This document shows positions 1-6,757 of a DNA stretch of 10,463 nucleotides, piece by piece (within the stretch, counting starts at the first letter, position 1; each line of letters starts with the position of its first letter). Source of the stretch: CAVAWX01 sp963614215 (GTDB lineage: Bacteria > Actinomycetota > Coriobacteriia > Coriobacteriales > QAMH01); contig CAVECB010000043.1 in the NCBI GenBank assembly GCA_963614215.1, positions 1 through 10,463 of the forward strand, in the 5' to 3' direction. The notes beneath the pieces are model-generated. The model was not told the DNA's origin, searched no databases, and saw nothing but the letters and a program-made list of their open reading frames with translations. Position numbers and translations under genes: made by a program.

Positions 1-986
1 TCCAGCGCAAGCTCCACGAGGGTGCGACACAGCGAGCCGAACTCGAGGCCGGCCTTGGCGGCGGCGTCGGGCAACAGGCTCGTGGCTGTCATGCCGGGGA
101 TGGTGTTGGTCTCGAGCAGGTAGGGCGTGCCATCCTCATCGGACACAATCATGTCCGTGCGCGACACCCCGGTGCAGCCCAACGCGAAATGCGCCTCGCG
201 GGCGAAATCCCTGCAGGTAGCCGCCGTCGCATCGTCGAGACGCGCGGGGATGATGTGACTCGCGCCACCCGCCGAGTACTTCGCGTCGAAATCGTAGAAG
301 ACACTCGAATCCTGCGGCACTATCTCGATGATGGGCAGTACCTCGGGACGCTCGTTGCCCAGCACGCCCACCGTGATTTCCACGCCGGCGACGAATTTCT
401 CGACGACCAGCTCGTCGTCGTGGGTGAACGCCTCGGCAACCGCTTCGGCGAGTGCGGCGACATCCTCTACGATGTGCACGCCGAGCGCAGAGCCCTCGCG
501 CGAGGGCTTCACCACACATTTGCCGCCCATTTCCTCCAACATATCCTCGAGGAAGACCTTGTCATAGGCACCTATCTCGTGCTCCGCTTTCACCAGCACT
601 TCCCAGGGGGCGGTGGGCAGACCGGCCGCGCGGTACATGGTCTTGGCGCGGAGCTTGTCCATGGCAAGGGCGCTGGCCAGCACGCCCGGCCCCGTATAGG
701 GCAGCCCCAGTAGCTCGCACAATCCCTGCACCGTGCCGTCTTCGCCGTCGCGGCCGTGCAAAGCAATGAAGACCACGCCTGGTTTCGAGGCGATCAGCTG
801 CTCGACGAAATCCGCGTCTTTTGTGTCTATTTCGACGATGGGGAAACCCTCGCCGCGCAAGGCCTCGGCAGCAGCGGCACCGGATGCCAGCGAAATCTCG
901 CGCTCACCGCTCGTGCCACCCTTCAGTAAGGTCACGCGCGTGGCGGCCGGGTCGCAGGGGACAGTTTCAATCGAGATTTTCTCCAT
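1..986 (-). CDS. ddl: D-alanine--D-alanine ligase (3' end cut by window edge)
   Basis: This cytoplasmic ATP-grasp enzyme joins two D-alanines for the peptidoglycan stem peptide. The 328 visible residues carry the family motifs in order: the N-terminal glycine-rich stretch GGTSGEREISL (about 23-33), ALHGRDGEDG (75-84), the ATP-grasp stretch VKPSREGSALGV (159-170), the omega-loop FYDFDAKYSAGG (230-241) and the metal/substrate motif ETNTIPGMT (292-300). Ligases of this family usually run about 310-360 residues, so only a few C-terminal residues should be missing beyond position 1. The chosen ATG at 986 gives a normal N-terminus. In-frame alternatives are a GTG at 995 that lies about 5 nt after a GAGAGGG Shine-Dalgarno-like stretch, and ATGs at 1016 and further upstream, so the exact start is open. 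The gene is divergent from rlmN across about 134 bp, in which I found no convincing promoter. The tyrosine-containing omega-loop fits a D-Ala-D-Ala rather than a D-Ala-D-Lac enzyme (inference). Confidence 0.95.
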   Translation of the reverse strand, partial: MEKISIETVPCDPAATRVTLLKGGTSGEREISLASGAAAAEALRGEGFPIVEIDTKDADFVEQLIASKPGVVFIALHGRDGEDGTVQGLCELLGLPYTGPGVLASALAMDKLRAKTMYRAAGLPTAPWEVLVKAEHEIGAYDKVFLEDMLEEMGGKCVVKPSREGSALGVHIVEDVAALAEAVAEAFTHDDELVVEKFVAGVEITVGVLGNERPEVLPIIEIVPQDSSVFYDFDAKYSAGGASHIIPARLDDATAATCRDFAREAHFALGCTGVSRTDMIVSDEDGTPYLLETNTIPGMTATSLLPDAAAKAGLEFGSLCRTLVELAL

Positions 987-1108
987 CTGGACCACCGCTT
1001 CCCTCTCCACGAGCATCGTCTGCATGCAGTATCTGCGCTATCTTACTAGAAAGCTTGGATGGTGACGGCGCGTGCGGAGCGAAAAGACGCACGGACACGG
1101 GGGAATTC

Positions 1109-1114
1109 GAGGAG
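1109..1114 (+). promoter_or_regulatory. Shine-Dalgarno site that sets the rlmN TTG start
   Basis: GAGGAG lies 6 nt before a TTG at 1121. The reading frame is open back to 821, but the upstream part has a poor, arginine-rich translation with no RlmN similarity, and it runs into the ddl gene on the other strand. This site makes the TTG the best start. Confidence 0.7.
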
Positions 1115-1120
1115 AAAAAG

Positions 1121-2185
1121 TTGGACGGGCGCGAAAATATCAAAAATCTAGATAAAGCGGCGCTTGAGCAGGCATTTTTCGATATGGGCGAGAAAAAGTT
1201 CCGCGCGACGCAGGTGCTCGACTGGCTCTACGCGAAGGGTGCGAGCTCGTTTGCAGAGATGAGTAACTTGTCGAAGGGGCTGCGCGCGGCGCTGGAAGAG
1301 CATTTCACTCTAGATGTGCCGCAGGTCGTGGCAAAACAGGAGTCGGGTGACGGGACGCGCAAGTATTTATTCTCGTTTCTAGATAATACATGCGTCGAAG
1401 CTGTGGGTATCCCTTCCGGCGGACATCTGACCGTTTGCTTTTCCACACAGGCGGGATGCGCGATGGGGTGCGTCTTTTGCTCGACCGGACGCGGTGGTTT
1501 TACGCGCAACCTCTCGTGCGGCGAAATGTTCGACCAAGTGCGCCTTGTGGGCGAGGATTTTGGGATGCGCGTCTCGAACGTCGTGGCCATGGGCCAAGGC
1601 GAGCCGTTTGCGAACTACGACGCGATGCTGGCCGCGCTGCGCCTAATGAACGACGAGAAATATTTAGGGATAGGAGCGCGGCACATCACTGTCTCCACAT
1701 GCGGGCTACTGGACGGCATACGGCGCCTAACCCGCGAGCCGGAACAGTTCACCCTGGCCGTCTCATTGCATTCGGCAGTACAGGAGACACGTAACGCACT
1801 TATGCCGGGCGTGGCCGGCGTGTCCCTCCCCGACCTGAAGGAAGCGCTATCCCTCTACGGAAACACGACGAAGCGGCGGCCAAGTCTGGAATATGCGCCA
1901 ATCCAAGGGATAAATGATAGTGACGAGGAGCTGGCGGCGCTCATCGTCTTCTGTAAGGGGATGCTCTGTCACGTAAACCTCATCCCCTTGAACCCACCAG
2001 CGGAAGGCGTGGATGGCAACAATATCTTATCGTCTGATGCAGAGAAAATGATTCCCTCCCCGCGCATCCAAGATTTCAAGCATGCGTTGGAGAGGGAACA
2101 TATCGAGGTGTCCGTCCGGATGTCGCGCGGAGCGGACATCGACGGAGCGTGCGGACAGCTTAGTCAGCGCTATCTTCGTTCTTGA
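1121..2185 (+). CDS. rlmN: Dual-specificity rRNA/tRNA adenine-C2 methyltransferase (radical SAM)
   Basis: RlmN methylates C2 of A2503 in 23S rRNA and A37 in some tRNAs, using radical SAM chemistry with a methylated cysteine intermediate. The 354-aa product is the usual length. The radical SAM cluster motif is C113-x3-C117-x2-C120 in GCAMGCVFCSTG. C106 and C344 (in DIDGACGQL) match the two reactive cysteines known from E. coli RlmN (C118 and C355). Other family stretches are VVAMGQGEP (154-162), ARHITVSTCGL (186-196) and HVNLIPLNPP (284-293). The start is TTG, supported by GAGGAG 6 nt upstream. The gene reads towards parB, and its last 26 bp overlap the 3' end of parB, so no terminator fits between them. 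The paralogue Cfr is less likely, because the sequence fits the housekeeping enzyme throughout. Confidence 0.95.
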   Translation: MDGRENIKNLDKAALEQAFFDMGEKKFRATQVLDWLYAKGASSFAEMSNLSKGLRAALEEHFTLDVPQVVAKQESGDGTRKYLFSFLDNTCVEAVGIPSGGHLTVCFSTQAGCAMGCVFCSTGRGGFTRNLSCGEMFDQVRLVGEDFGMRVSNVVAMGQGEPFANYDAMLAALRLMNDEKYLGIGARHITVSTCGLLDGIRRLTREPEQFTLAVSLHSAVQETRNALMPGVAGVSLPDLKEALSLYGNTTKRRPSLEYAPIQGINDSDEELAALIVFCKGMLCHVNLIPLNPPAEGVDGNNILSSDAEKMIPSPRIQDFKHALEREHIEVSVRMSRGADIDGACGQLSQRYLRS

Positions 2186-3032
2186 TCACCTTGAAGATAC
2201 GGAGTAGGTCGTCTTCGTCTTTAAACTCTATCTCTATCTTGTTCTTGCCGCGCGTCGATTTCACACGCACCCCTGTGTCCAGACGGCGGCGCAACTCTTT
2301 GGCCACAGTCTTGAAGGAGCGCGGCGCGGGCGGTTTCGCCTCGCGTTCCACATCGCCTGCGGCATAGAGGCGGGCGAGGTTTTCCGCCTCACGCACAGAA
2401 AGCTTCTCCTCGGCGATTTTGGTGCCGAATTTAATACGCTTCTCGTCTTCGGGCACAGAAAGAATCGCGCGTGCATGCCCCGCACTGATTTTTCCGTCGT
2501 ACATCAGTTCTTGCACCTCGTCGGGCAAATCGAGCAGGCGCATGGCATTGGCGACCGCAGAGCGCGATTTGGAAACAGATTCGGCAAGCTGTGCCTGGGT
2601 TAATCCTCCGACTTTCATCAAATCTTTGTAGCCGCGCGCCTCTTCGATGGGGTTCAGGTCGTTTCTCTGGAGGTTTTCTATCAGGGCAACGCGAAGGGTC
2701 TGGGTGTCGTCCATCTGCATAATGCGGACGGGCACCTTCTTCAGCCCCGCCTGTTTTGAGGCCTGCCACCTGCGCTCGCCCGCGATGATTTGATAGCCGC
2801 CATCTGCGATGGGACGCACGAGAATGGGCTGCAAAAGCCCTTCTTTTTTAATAGAGTCGGCCAGGTCCGCAATACCGTCCTCGTCAAAATGAGAGCGAGG
2901 TTGCCCGGGATTCGGCTTAATTTCGTCGATAGGAAGCTCTCCCCCATTGCTTTCTATAGTGCCCGATTCAACGGTGGTGTCGGCGAATATCGCCTCGAGT
3001 CCTTTTCCAAGACCACGATTCTTCGATGCCAT
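2160..3032 (-). CDS. parB: Chromosome partitioning protein ParB
   Basis: ParB is a CTP-dependent DNA clamp that loads at parS, spreads along the origin region and recruits SMC and ParA. The 290 residues show a short N-terminal ParA-contact segment with a typical MASKNRGLGKGLEAIF start. The CTP-binding motifs follow: GERRWQA (85-91) and ENLQRNDLNPIEEA (119-132). Then come the parS-binding helix-turn-helix (about 144-167), GHARAIL (185-191) and a lysine-rich C-terminal dimerization segment (about 240-285). The ATG at 3032 is preceded by a purine-rich GGGGAAGAAG. Only 17 bp separate it from the parA stop, so the two are co-transcribed. The stop codon lies inside the rlmN coding sequence on the other strand. 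Four matching parS sites lie about 0.9 kb away, upstream of parA. Confidence 0.97.
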   Translation of the reverse strand: MASKNRGLGKGLEAIFADTTVESGTIESNGGELPIDEIKPNPGQPRSHFDEDGIADLADSIKKEGLLQPILVRPIADGGYQIIAGERRWQASKQAGLKKVPVRIMQMDDTQTLRVALIENLQRNDLNPIEEARGYKDLMKVGGLTQAQLAESVSKSRSAVANAMRLLDLPDEVQELMYDGKISAGHARAILSVPEDEKRIKFGTKIAEEKLSVREAENLARLYAAGDVEREAKPPAPRSFKTVAKELRRRLDTGVRVKSTRGKNKIEIEFKDEDDLLRIFKVIKNEDSAD

Positions 3033-3049
3033 CTTCTTCCCCGTTTCTT

Positions 3050-3874
3050 CTAGAAGAGTTTCTTGTAGCGCTTGACCACTTCGTCCGCGAGCGCCCTGTA
3101 CGCCTTGGAACCTTTTCCATTCGGGTCGTATTGGGTGATGGGCTGCCCGAACCCAGGCGCCTCGGAAATACGCACCGTGCGCGGAATCTTCGTGTCGAAA
3201 ATCTTGTCGCCGAAATACTCTTTCACTTGATCGGCCACCTGTTGGGCAAGTGCCGTGCGCTTATCGTACATAGTCAGAAGCACACCAAGTATGTCGAGTT
3301 CCGGATTCAGGCGCTTTTTGACCATATTCATCGAGTCGATGATTTTTGACAAACCCTCCAACGCATAGAACTCGGATTGGATGGGTATAAGAAGCTGTTG
3401 CGCGGCCGTAAGCGCGTTGATAGTGAGCATACCAAGGGAGGGTGGACAATCGATGATGACGAAATCGTAAACGTCGTCGTGTTCGACTATCTCGTCTATC
3501 GCCTCTTTAAGACGGGATTCGCGGGCAATCACCTGCACAAGCTCTGCTTCCGCACCCGCAAGGTCGATGGTCGCGGGGATGATATGTACGTTCTCACTCT
3601 CGACATTAACAATAGTCTCATGAGCTTCCACATCGTCGTTGAGAAGACAGTCATATGAGCTTAACTCGCAACTTCTCTTATCGAACCCAAGGCCGCTGGT
3701 GCTGTTTCCCTGCGGATCAAGGTCGATAAGGAGAACGCTATATCCTTTCTCACCCAACGCCGCGGAAAGGTTCACGGAGGTCGTTGTCTTCCCCACTCCA
3801 CCTTTTTGGTTGATGATTCCTAGTGTGAGAACAGGATTCTCAGGTTTCTTGCGTTTCAACTGACGGGAACTCAC
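3050..3874 (-). CDS. parA: Chromosome partitioning ATPase ParA (Soj)
   Basis: ParA is a deviant Walker ATPase that binds DNA non-specifically as an ATP dimer and drives segregation of ParB-parS complexes. With the GTG at 3874 the product has 274 residues. It shows the deviant Walker A motif KGGVGKTT (24-31), the DLDPQGN switch motif (51-57) and Walker B FVIIDCPPSLG (138-148), with the usual family C-terminus. The GTG start is chosen because GGAGG lies 5 nt upstream on the minus strand. An in-frame GTG at 3925 would add 17 residues, but it has no ribosome site. parB follows 17 bp downstream. The upstream region contains four parS sites, so ParB may influence parA transcription (inference). Bacterial MinD/Mrp relatives are excluded by the ParB neighbour and the DLDPQGN motif. 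Confidence 0.97.
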   Translation of the reverse strand: MSSRQLKRKKPENPVLTLGIINQKGGVGKTTTSVNLSAALGEKGYSVLLIDLDPQGNSTSGLGFDKRSCELSSYDCLLNDDVEAHETIVNVESENVHIIPATIDLAGAEAELVQVIARESRLKEAIDEIVEHDDVYDFVIIDCPPSLGMLTINALTAAQQLLIPIQSEFYALEGLSKIIDSMNMVKKRLNPELDILGVLLTMYDKRTALAQQVADQVKEYFGDKIFDTKIPRTVRISEAPGFGQPITQYDPNGKGSKAYRALADEVVKRYKKLF

Positions 3875-3879
3875 GGAAA

Positions 3880-3884
3880 CCTCC
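3880..3884 (-). promoter_or_regulatory. Shine-Dalgarno site that sets the parA GTG start
   Basis: Minus-strand GGAGG lies 5 nt before the GTG at 3874. It decides between this start and the in-frame GTG at 3925. Confidence 0.7.
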
Positions 3885-3916
3885 AATGCAAGGACTGCTC
3901 GTATACATCCTGACTC

Positions 3917-3946
3917 AAAATACACTCACCACACTGTGTTTGTAAA
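3917..3946 (-). promoter_or_regulatory. Tentative parAB promoter
   Basis: On the minus strand TTTACA (3946-3941) and TATTTT (3922-3917) are separated by 18 bp, about 43 bp before the parA start. The -35 match is fair and the -10 match is weak. The first parS site begins 8 bp upstream of the -35 element. This is a pattern match only. Confidence 0.35.
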
Positions 3947-3953
3947 CAGGGAA

Positions 3954-3969
3954 TGTTTCACGTGAAACA
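3954..3969. promoter_or_regulatory. parS: parS site 1 (ParB-binding centromere)
   Basis: TGTTTCACGTGAAACA is a perfect match to the 16-bp palindromic parS consensus shared by most bacteria. It is the site nearest to parA and heads the first copy of the 172-bp repeat. Confidence 0.95.
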
Positions 3970-4011
3970 CTTTTAAAGGCGAATGGATGTATAGAAAACT
4001 ACCATACGAAT

Positions 4012-4027
4012 TGTTTCACGTGAAACT
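4012..4027. promoter_or_regulatory. parS: parS site 2 (ParB-binding centromere)
   Basis: TGTTTCACGTGAAACT has the perfect 14-bp core and one change at the outermost base. It lies 58 bp from site 1, start to start. Confidence 0.93.
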
Positions 4028-4125
4028 ATCTACAGGTATTCACTGTTATAAACACCATACTCGAATAGTCTTAGAAAGAGGGGCTTTCTTCTTAGACCAA
4101 AATCAAACAAGAGATATAGCCACCA

Positions 4126-4141
4126 TGTTTCATGTGAAACA
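4126..4141. promoter_or_regulatory. parS: parS site 3 (degenerate)
   Basis: TGTTTCATGTGAAACA has one change in the central CACGTG, now CATGTG, which breaks the palindrome at one position. It occupies the same place in repeat copy 2 as site 1 does in copy 1. ParB affinity may be lower (inference). Confidence 0.8.
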
Positions 4142-4164
4142 GTTTTAAAGGCGAATGGACGTAT

Positions 4165-4208
4165 AAAAAACTACCGTATGAAGTGTTTCACGTGAAACAC
4201 TTCATACG
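4165..4208 (-). terminator. Possible Rho-independent terminator built on parS site 4
   Basis: Positions 4175-4208 form a perfect 34-bp palindrome with arm CGTATGAAGTGTTTCAC. As RNA it can fold into a stem of about 15 bp with an ACGU loop. On the minus strand the stem is followed, after GTAG, by six T (4170-4165). This suits the end of the rpmH-rsmG operon, whose last stop codon is about 87 bp upstream. The 4-nt gap before the T-run is not ideal. The palindrome may equally reflect ParB or other protein binding. Confidence 0.45.
4184..4199. promoter_or_regulatory. parS: parS site 4 (inside a 34-bp palindrome)
   Basis: TGTTTCACGTGAAACA is a perfect consensus site. It lies 58 bp from site 3 and exactly 172 bp from site 2, and it is the centre of a longer perfect palindrome (4175-4208). 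Confidence 0.95.
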
Positions 4209-4263
4209 TGTTCACTATTACAAACACTCCACTCAAAGAGTTTTAGGAAGAGTGAATCTTTTT

Positions 4264-4298
4264 ATGACAAATCTTCTTGGTTCACGAAGTTCTGTCAT
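4264..4298 (-). repeat. Imperfect inverted repeat across the rsmG stop codon
   Basis: The arms ATGACAaatCTTC and GAAGttcTGTCAT pair at 11 of 13 positions around a 9-nt loop. The rsmG TGA lies in one arm. No T-run follows on either strand, so it may protect or process the mRNA 3' end rather than terminate transcription. Confidence 0.4.
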
Positions 4299-5032
4299 TT
4301 CTTCGGCAGCGGGCGTTTAACTGCCATACCTGGGCGGCGTGGTAAGGTGATACCTGCTTCACCAGTTTTCTCAAAGATAAAAATCAGGCGCTTTGCTTTC
4401 TCTTCCCCTATATAGCACGTCTTCTTGTTAATCAGCGAAAGCCCGAGTATTTCAGCAGCCTCTATACCATCTTCCGTCTCTTCTTTAGAGATGTCGGATT
4501 TCAAAAGAAAAAGCTTTCCACCCTTCTTTAATAAAGGTGTCGCAAGTTCCTCGCACACAGGAAGGCTGCTCACCGCGCGCATGACCACACCGTTAAAGCT
4601 CTCCCTTTTCTCGCGGACAAGTTCCTCGCTGCGCACATCACTCACATGTATCTGCCCATCCAACCCAAGATGGTTCACTATCCTTCTGGTCGCCGCAGCC
4701 TTCTTTTTCACCGAGTCGAGGAGCGTAAATTCTTTACCGCTTGCCACTGCAAGGGGAAGTCCAGGAAATCCTCCACCGGTTCCGATATCTAGAAACGGGC
4801 CATCCACACCACATATATATGGAAGCACGGAAAGAGAATCCTCCACATGAAGGGAGATGGCTTTCTCGTATCCGGTGATGCGGGTGAGGTTTGTCGTTTC
4901 GTTTTCCTCAAAGAGAAATTGGAGGTGCAAAAGCAGCATCTCCTTTTTCTCGTCTTCGAGCTCCAACCCTAAACGAGAAAGAGCCGCGTCGAGCGCGGCC
5001 CTTTCCTTATCTCCGAATTTCATCTTTTCCAT
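4295..5032 (-). CDS. rsmG: 16S rRNA (guanine-N7) methyltransferase G
   Basis: RsmG (GidB) uses SAM to methylate N7 of G527 (E. coli numbering) in 16S rRNA; in other species its loss gives low-level streptomycin resistance. The 245 residues have the family layout: NETTNLTRI (44-52), the SAM-binding loop FLDIGTGGGFPGLPLA (80-95), TLLDSVKKKAAATR (103-116) and the C-terminal LPRRPGMAVKRPL (230-242). The ATG at 5032 lies 2 bp after the jag stop and has no clear Shine-Dalgarno, which suggests translational coupling. A second in-frame ATG lies three codons later. This is the last gene of the rpmH block. Its base composition is visibly lower in G+C (about 42% in two sampled 60-base lines) than jag next to it. 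Confidence 0.96.
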   Translation of the reverse strand: MEKMKFGDKERAALDAALSRLGLELEDEKKEMLLLHLQFLFEENETTNLTRITGYEKAISLHVEDSLSVLPYICGVDGPFLDIGTGGGFPGLPLAVASGKEFTLLDSVKKKAAATRRIVNHLGLDGQIHVSDVRSEELVREKRESFNGVVMRAVSSLPVCEELATPLLKKGGKLFLLKSDISKEETEDGIEAAEILGLSLINKKTCYIGEEKAKRLIFIFEKTGEAGITLPRRPGMAVKRPLPKK

Positions 5033-5034
5033 TT

Positions 5035-5643
5035 CTACAGCGGCGTCACCACGACGCGACGCTCGGGGTCGTTACCCTCAGAATGTGTCTCTACACGCTC
5101 GTCGTCGCGCAGCGCCATATGGACGAGACGGCGCTCATAGGCATTCATGGGGCGCAGGCGTATATCCCTATCCTGGTCGACCGCACGATCAGCAGCGTTG
5201 TAGGCGGTCGTCTCGATCTTCTGGCGCTGGCGATGTTTATAGCTTTCCACATCAATGCTCACGCGGTGGCGCCTACCCACCTTCTTCTGCGTGATGGTGG
5301 AGACAACTACCTGCAGCGCCTCTAGTGTGTGCCCGTAGCGTCCAATCAGCACAGCGAGGTCGCCTCCGACGACATCGAGGATGATTTCATCGTCGTCGCC
5401 TTCATACTCGTCTATCTCCGCGTTTTCTGCATCGAAGTACGTGAGTATGGACTGCAGGGTTTCTATCGCCGCGTCAGATACCTCGTCAAGCTCACTTTCG
5501 CGCAACTCGTCTTCCGCATCAACATCAACAGCCTCGCCGGTGGTAAAAGATTCACCCTCTTGATTATCTAAATTTTTAATAATCCCGTCGTCGCACTCCA
5601 CCACATCGTCGTTGGAAACCACGATCATCTCTTCATCGTTCAT
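5035..5643 (-). CDS. jag: KH-R3H RNA-binding protein Jag (KhpB/EloR family)
   Basis: Jag proteins bind RNA, often together with KhpA, and influence cell elongation and division in Gram-positive bacteria. The 202-aa product has an acidic, probably disordered N-terminus (1-55). A KH domain follows with the GxxG loop GRYG (101-104) in VLIGRYGHTLEALQ, then an R3H domain with R171-x3-H175 (in ERRLVH) and ending RRVVVTP. The Jag-N domain found in Bacillus is absent, which is common in actinobacterial versions. The ATG at 5643 has AGGAG 5 nt upstream. The gene lies 52 bp after yidC and 2 bp before rsmG, in the conserved yidC-jag-rsmG order. Confidence 0.94.
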   Translation of the reverse strand: MNDEEMIVVSNDDVVECDDGIIKNLDNQEGESFTTGEAVDVDAEDELRESELDEVSDAAIETLQSILTYFDAENAEIDEYEGDDDEIILDVVGGDLAVLIGRYGHTLEALQVVVSTITQKKVGRRHRVSIDVESYKHRQRQKIETTAYNAADRAVDQDRDIRLRPMNAYERRLVHMALRDDERVETHSEGNDPERRVVVTPL

Positions 5644-5695
5644 GGATGCTCCTCACTTCGTATTCATACTATGCGCCCTTGTAGACGCATATCGG

Positions 5696-6466
5696 TTAGC
5701 GGGATTTGTGCTGGCGCTTCTTTTTCGTGCGGCGCTGCACGTTCACGCGCACGGGCTGCACGTGAATTTCCTCGTCGGTGGCGGCGTCTTCCTTTTCCAT
5801 CATCCTGTTCTGGATGAGCTGTTGGAAGAAGCCGAAGCACGACGACAACGCCCAATACAGCATGACGCCTGCCGGCGAGATGAATGCCATCCAGATAAAC
5901 ATGATGCCCATGACGCCGACCATCATCATGGTCTGGTTCTTGTTCTGGTCGGCGTTTTTCAGCTGCAGAATCATCGGCGCAATGGAAAAGCCGATGAACA
6001 GCACAAGGAGGACGATATAGGGGATGGCGTAGACGGCGCCCACGTTCCACGCATCGCCGAGCGTCTGTGTGAGGTTCGGGATAATGTGGTAGAAGGTCAC
6101 CCCGAGCTGGTCGGTCGCATAATCGCCTATTTTCCAGCGCAGCACCTGAAACAAGATGATGAAGATGGGCATCTGGATGAGCATGGGCAGGCAACCCGCG
6201 AGCGGATTAAACCCGGTCTCGCGGTACAGCTTCATCGTCTCTTCCTGGATTTTCTGCTGGTCGCCCGCGTAGATCTCTTGGATCTCCTTCATACGGGGCT
6301 GGAACTTCTTCATCTCGTAGCTGGACTTGAACTGCTTGCGCTGCAGCGGAAAGAGGATGACGCGGATGATCAGCGTCACAATGATGATGGCAAGACCCCA
6401 ATCACCCACGAAATTCGCAAGCAACGACAGGGCGTACGCGCACCCGTTCAGAATACCGTCCCACAT
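5696..6466 (-). CDS. yidC: Membrane protein insertase YidC (Oxa1/SpoIIIJ family)
   Basis: YidC inserts and folds membrane proteins, alone or with SecYEG. The 256 residues include about five membrane segments (approximately 22-42, 91-110, 143-166, 177-195 and 199-218). The Gram-positive signature MWDGILN opens the protein, and the conserved groove arginine is R35 in LIIRVILFPLQ. The charged cytoplasmic hairpin (43-86) is followed by NPLAGCLPMLIQMPIF (87-102). The large periplasmic domain of Proteobacteria is absent. I see no lipoprotein signal peptide. The tail (about 222-256) is basic (RRTKKKRQHKSR), as expected for ribosome contact. The ATG at 6466 is preceded by AAAGG 9 nt upstream. It lies 18 bp after yidD. 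Confidence 0.96.
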   Translation of the reverse strand: MWDGILNGCAYALSLLANFVGDWGLAIIIVTLIIRVILFPLQRKQFKSSYEMKKFQPRMKEIQEIYAGDQQKIQEETMKLYRETGFNPLAGCLPMLIQMPIFIILFQVLRWKIGDYATDQLGVTFYHIIPNLTQTLGDAWNVGAVYAIPYIVLLVLFIGFSIAPMILQLKNADQNKNQTMMMVGVMGIMFIWMAFISPAGVMLYWALSSCFGFFQQLIQNRMMEKEDAATDEEIHVQPVRVNVQRRTKKKRQHKSR

Positions 6467-6484
6467 ATGTGCAAACCTTTCGCT

Positions 6485-6751
6485 TTATTTCACATGGACG
6501 CACGGGGCGCCCGTCTCTTCTTTTTCCGGCACGGGGTCGTATCCACAGCTGTGCCATGGATTGCAACGAAAGATGCGCTTCGTCGCCATCCACCCGCCTT
6601 TGATACATCCGAAACGGCGAATTGCAATGATAGCGTATTCAGAGCAGCTTGGAACGTAGCGGCAGGTGGGAGGAAAAAGAGGCGAGATGTATTTGCGGTA
6701 TCCCTGTATCGCCCCGACGAGCACGTTGTTGAAAAGGGCGGAAACTTTCAC
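6485..6751 (-). CDS. yidD: Membrane protein insertion efficiency factor YidD
   Basis: YidD is a small membrane-associated protein that assists YidC-dependent insertion. The 88 residues match the family almost throughout: GYRKYISPLFPPTCRYVPSC (17-36), then SEYAIIAI (37-44), KGGWMATKRIFRCNPWHSCG (51-70) and YDPVP (71-75). Several cysteines sit at the usual places. The start is GTG at 6751, only 6 bp after the rnpA stop. An AGAGG in the end of rnpA lies about 9 nt upstream of it. The amphipathic N-terminus (1-20) is the likely membrane anchor. It is followed by yidC, its functional partner. Confidence 0.94.
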   Translation of the reverse strand: MKVSALFNNVLVGAIQGYRKYISPLFPPTCRYVPSCSEYAIIAIRRFGCIKGGWMATKRIFRCNPWHSCGYDPVPEKEETGAPCVHVK

Positions 6752-6757
6752 AACCCG

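Larger units (their letters stand above)
3955..4262. repeat. Tandem duplication of a two-parS cassette, period 172 bp
   Basis: Positions 3955 to about 4090 align without gaps to 4127 to about 4262. Hand alignment of the first 126 positions gives about 23 mismatches, roughly 80% identity, and most differences are transitions. Each copy holds two parS sites 58 bp apart, separated by the conserved stretch TTTTAAAGGCGAATGGA. A less similar spacer of about 36 bp (4091-4126) completes the first period. The whole 420-bp gap 3875-4294 between parA and rsmG consists of this array plus the short flanks listed separately, and I see no gene in it. Confidence 0.9.

Noticed and set aside
189..713. Open frames on the plus strand inside 1-986
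   Set aside because: The minus strand encodes a complete set of D-Ala-D-Ala ligase motifs here, so these are shadows.
3875..3925. An N-terminal extension of ParA from GTG at 3925
   Set aside because: There is no Shine-Dalgarno before it, and the extension has no family similarity; GGAGG 5 nt before the GTG at 3874 fits better.
3954..4199. CRISPR-like repeat array
   Set aside because: The repeated 16-mers are parS consensus palindromes, the spacing alternates, the intervening DNA is itself duplicated, and there are no cas genes.
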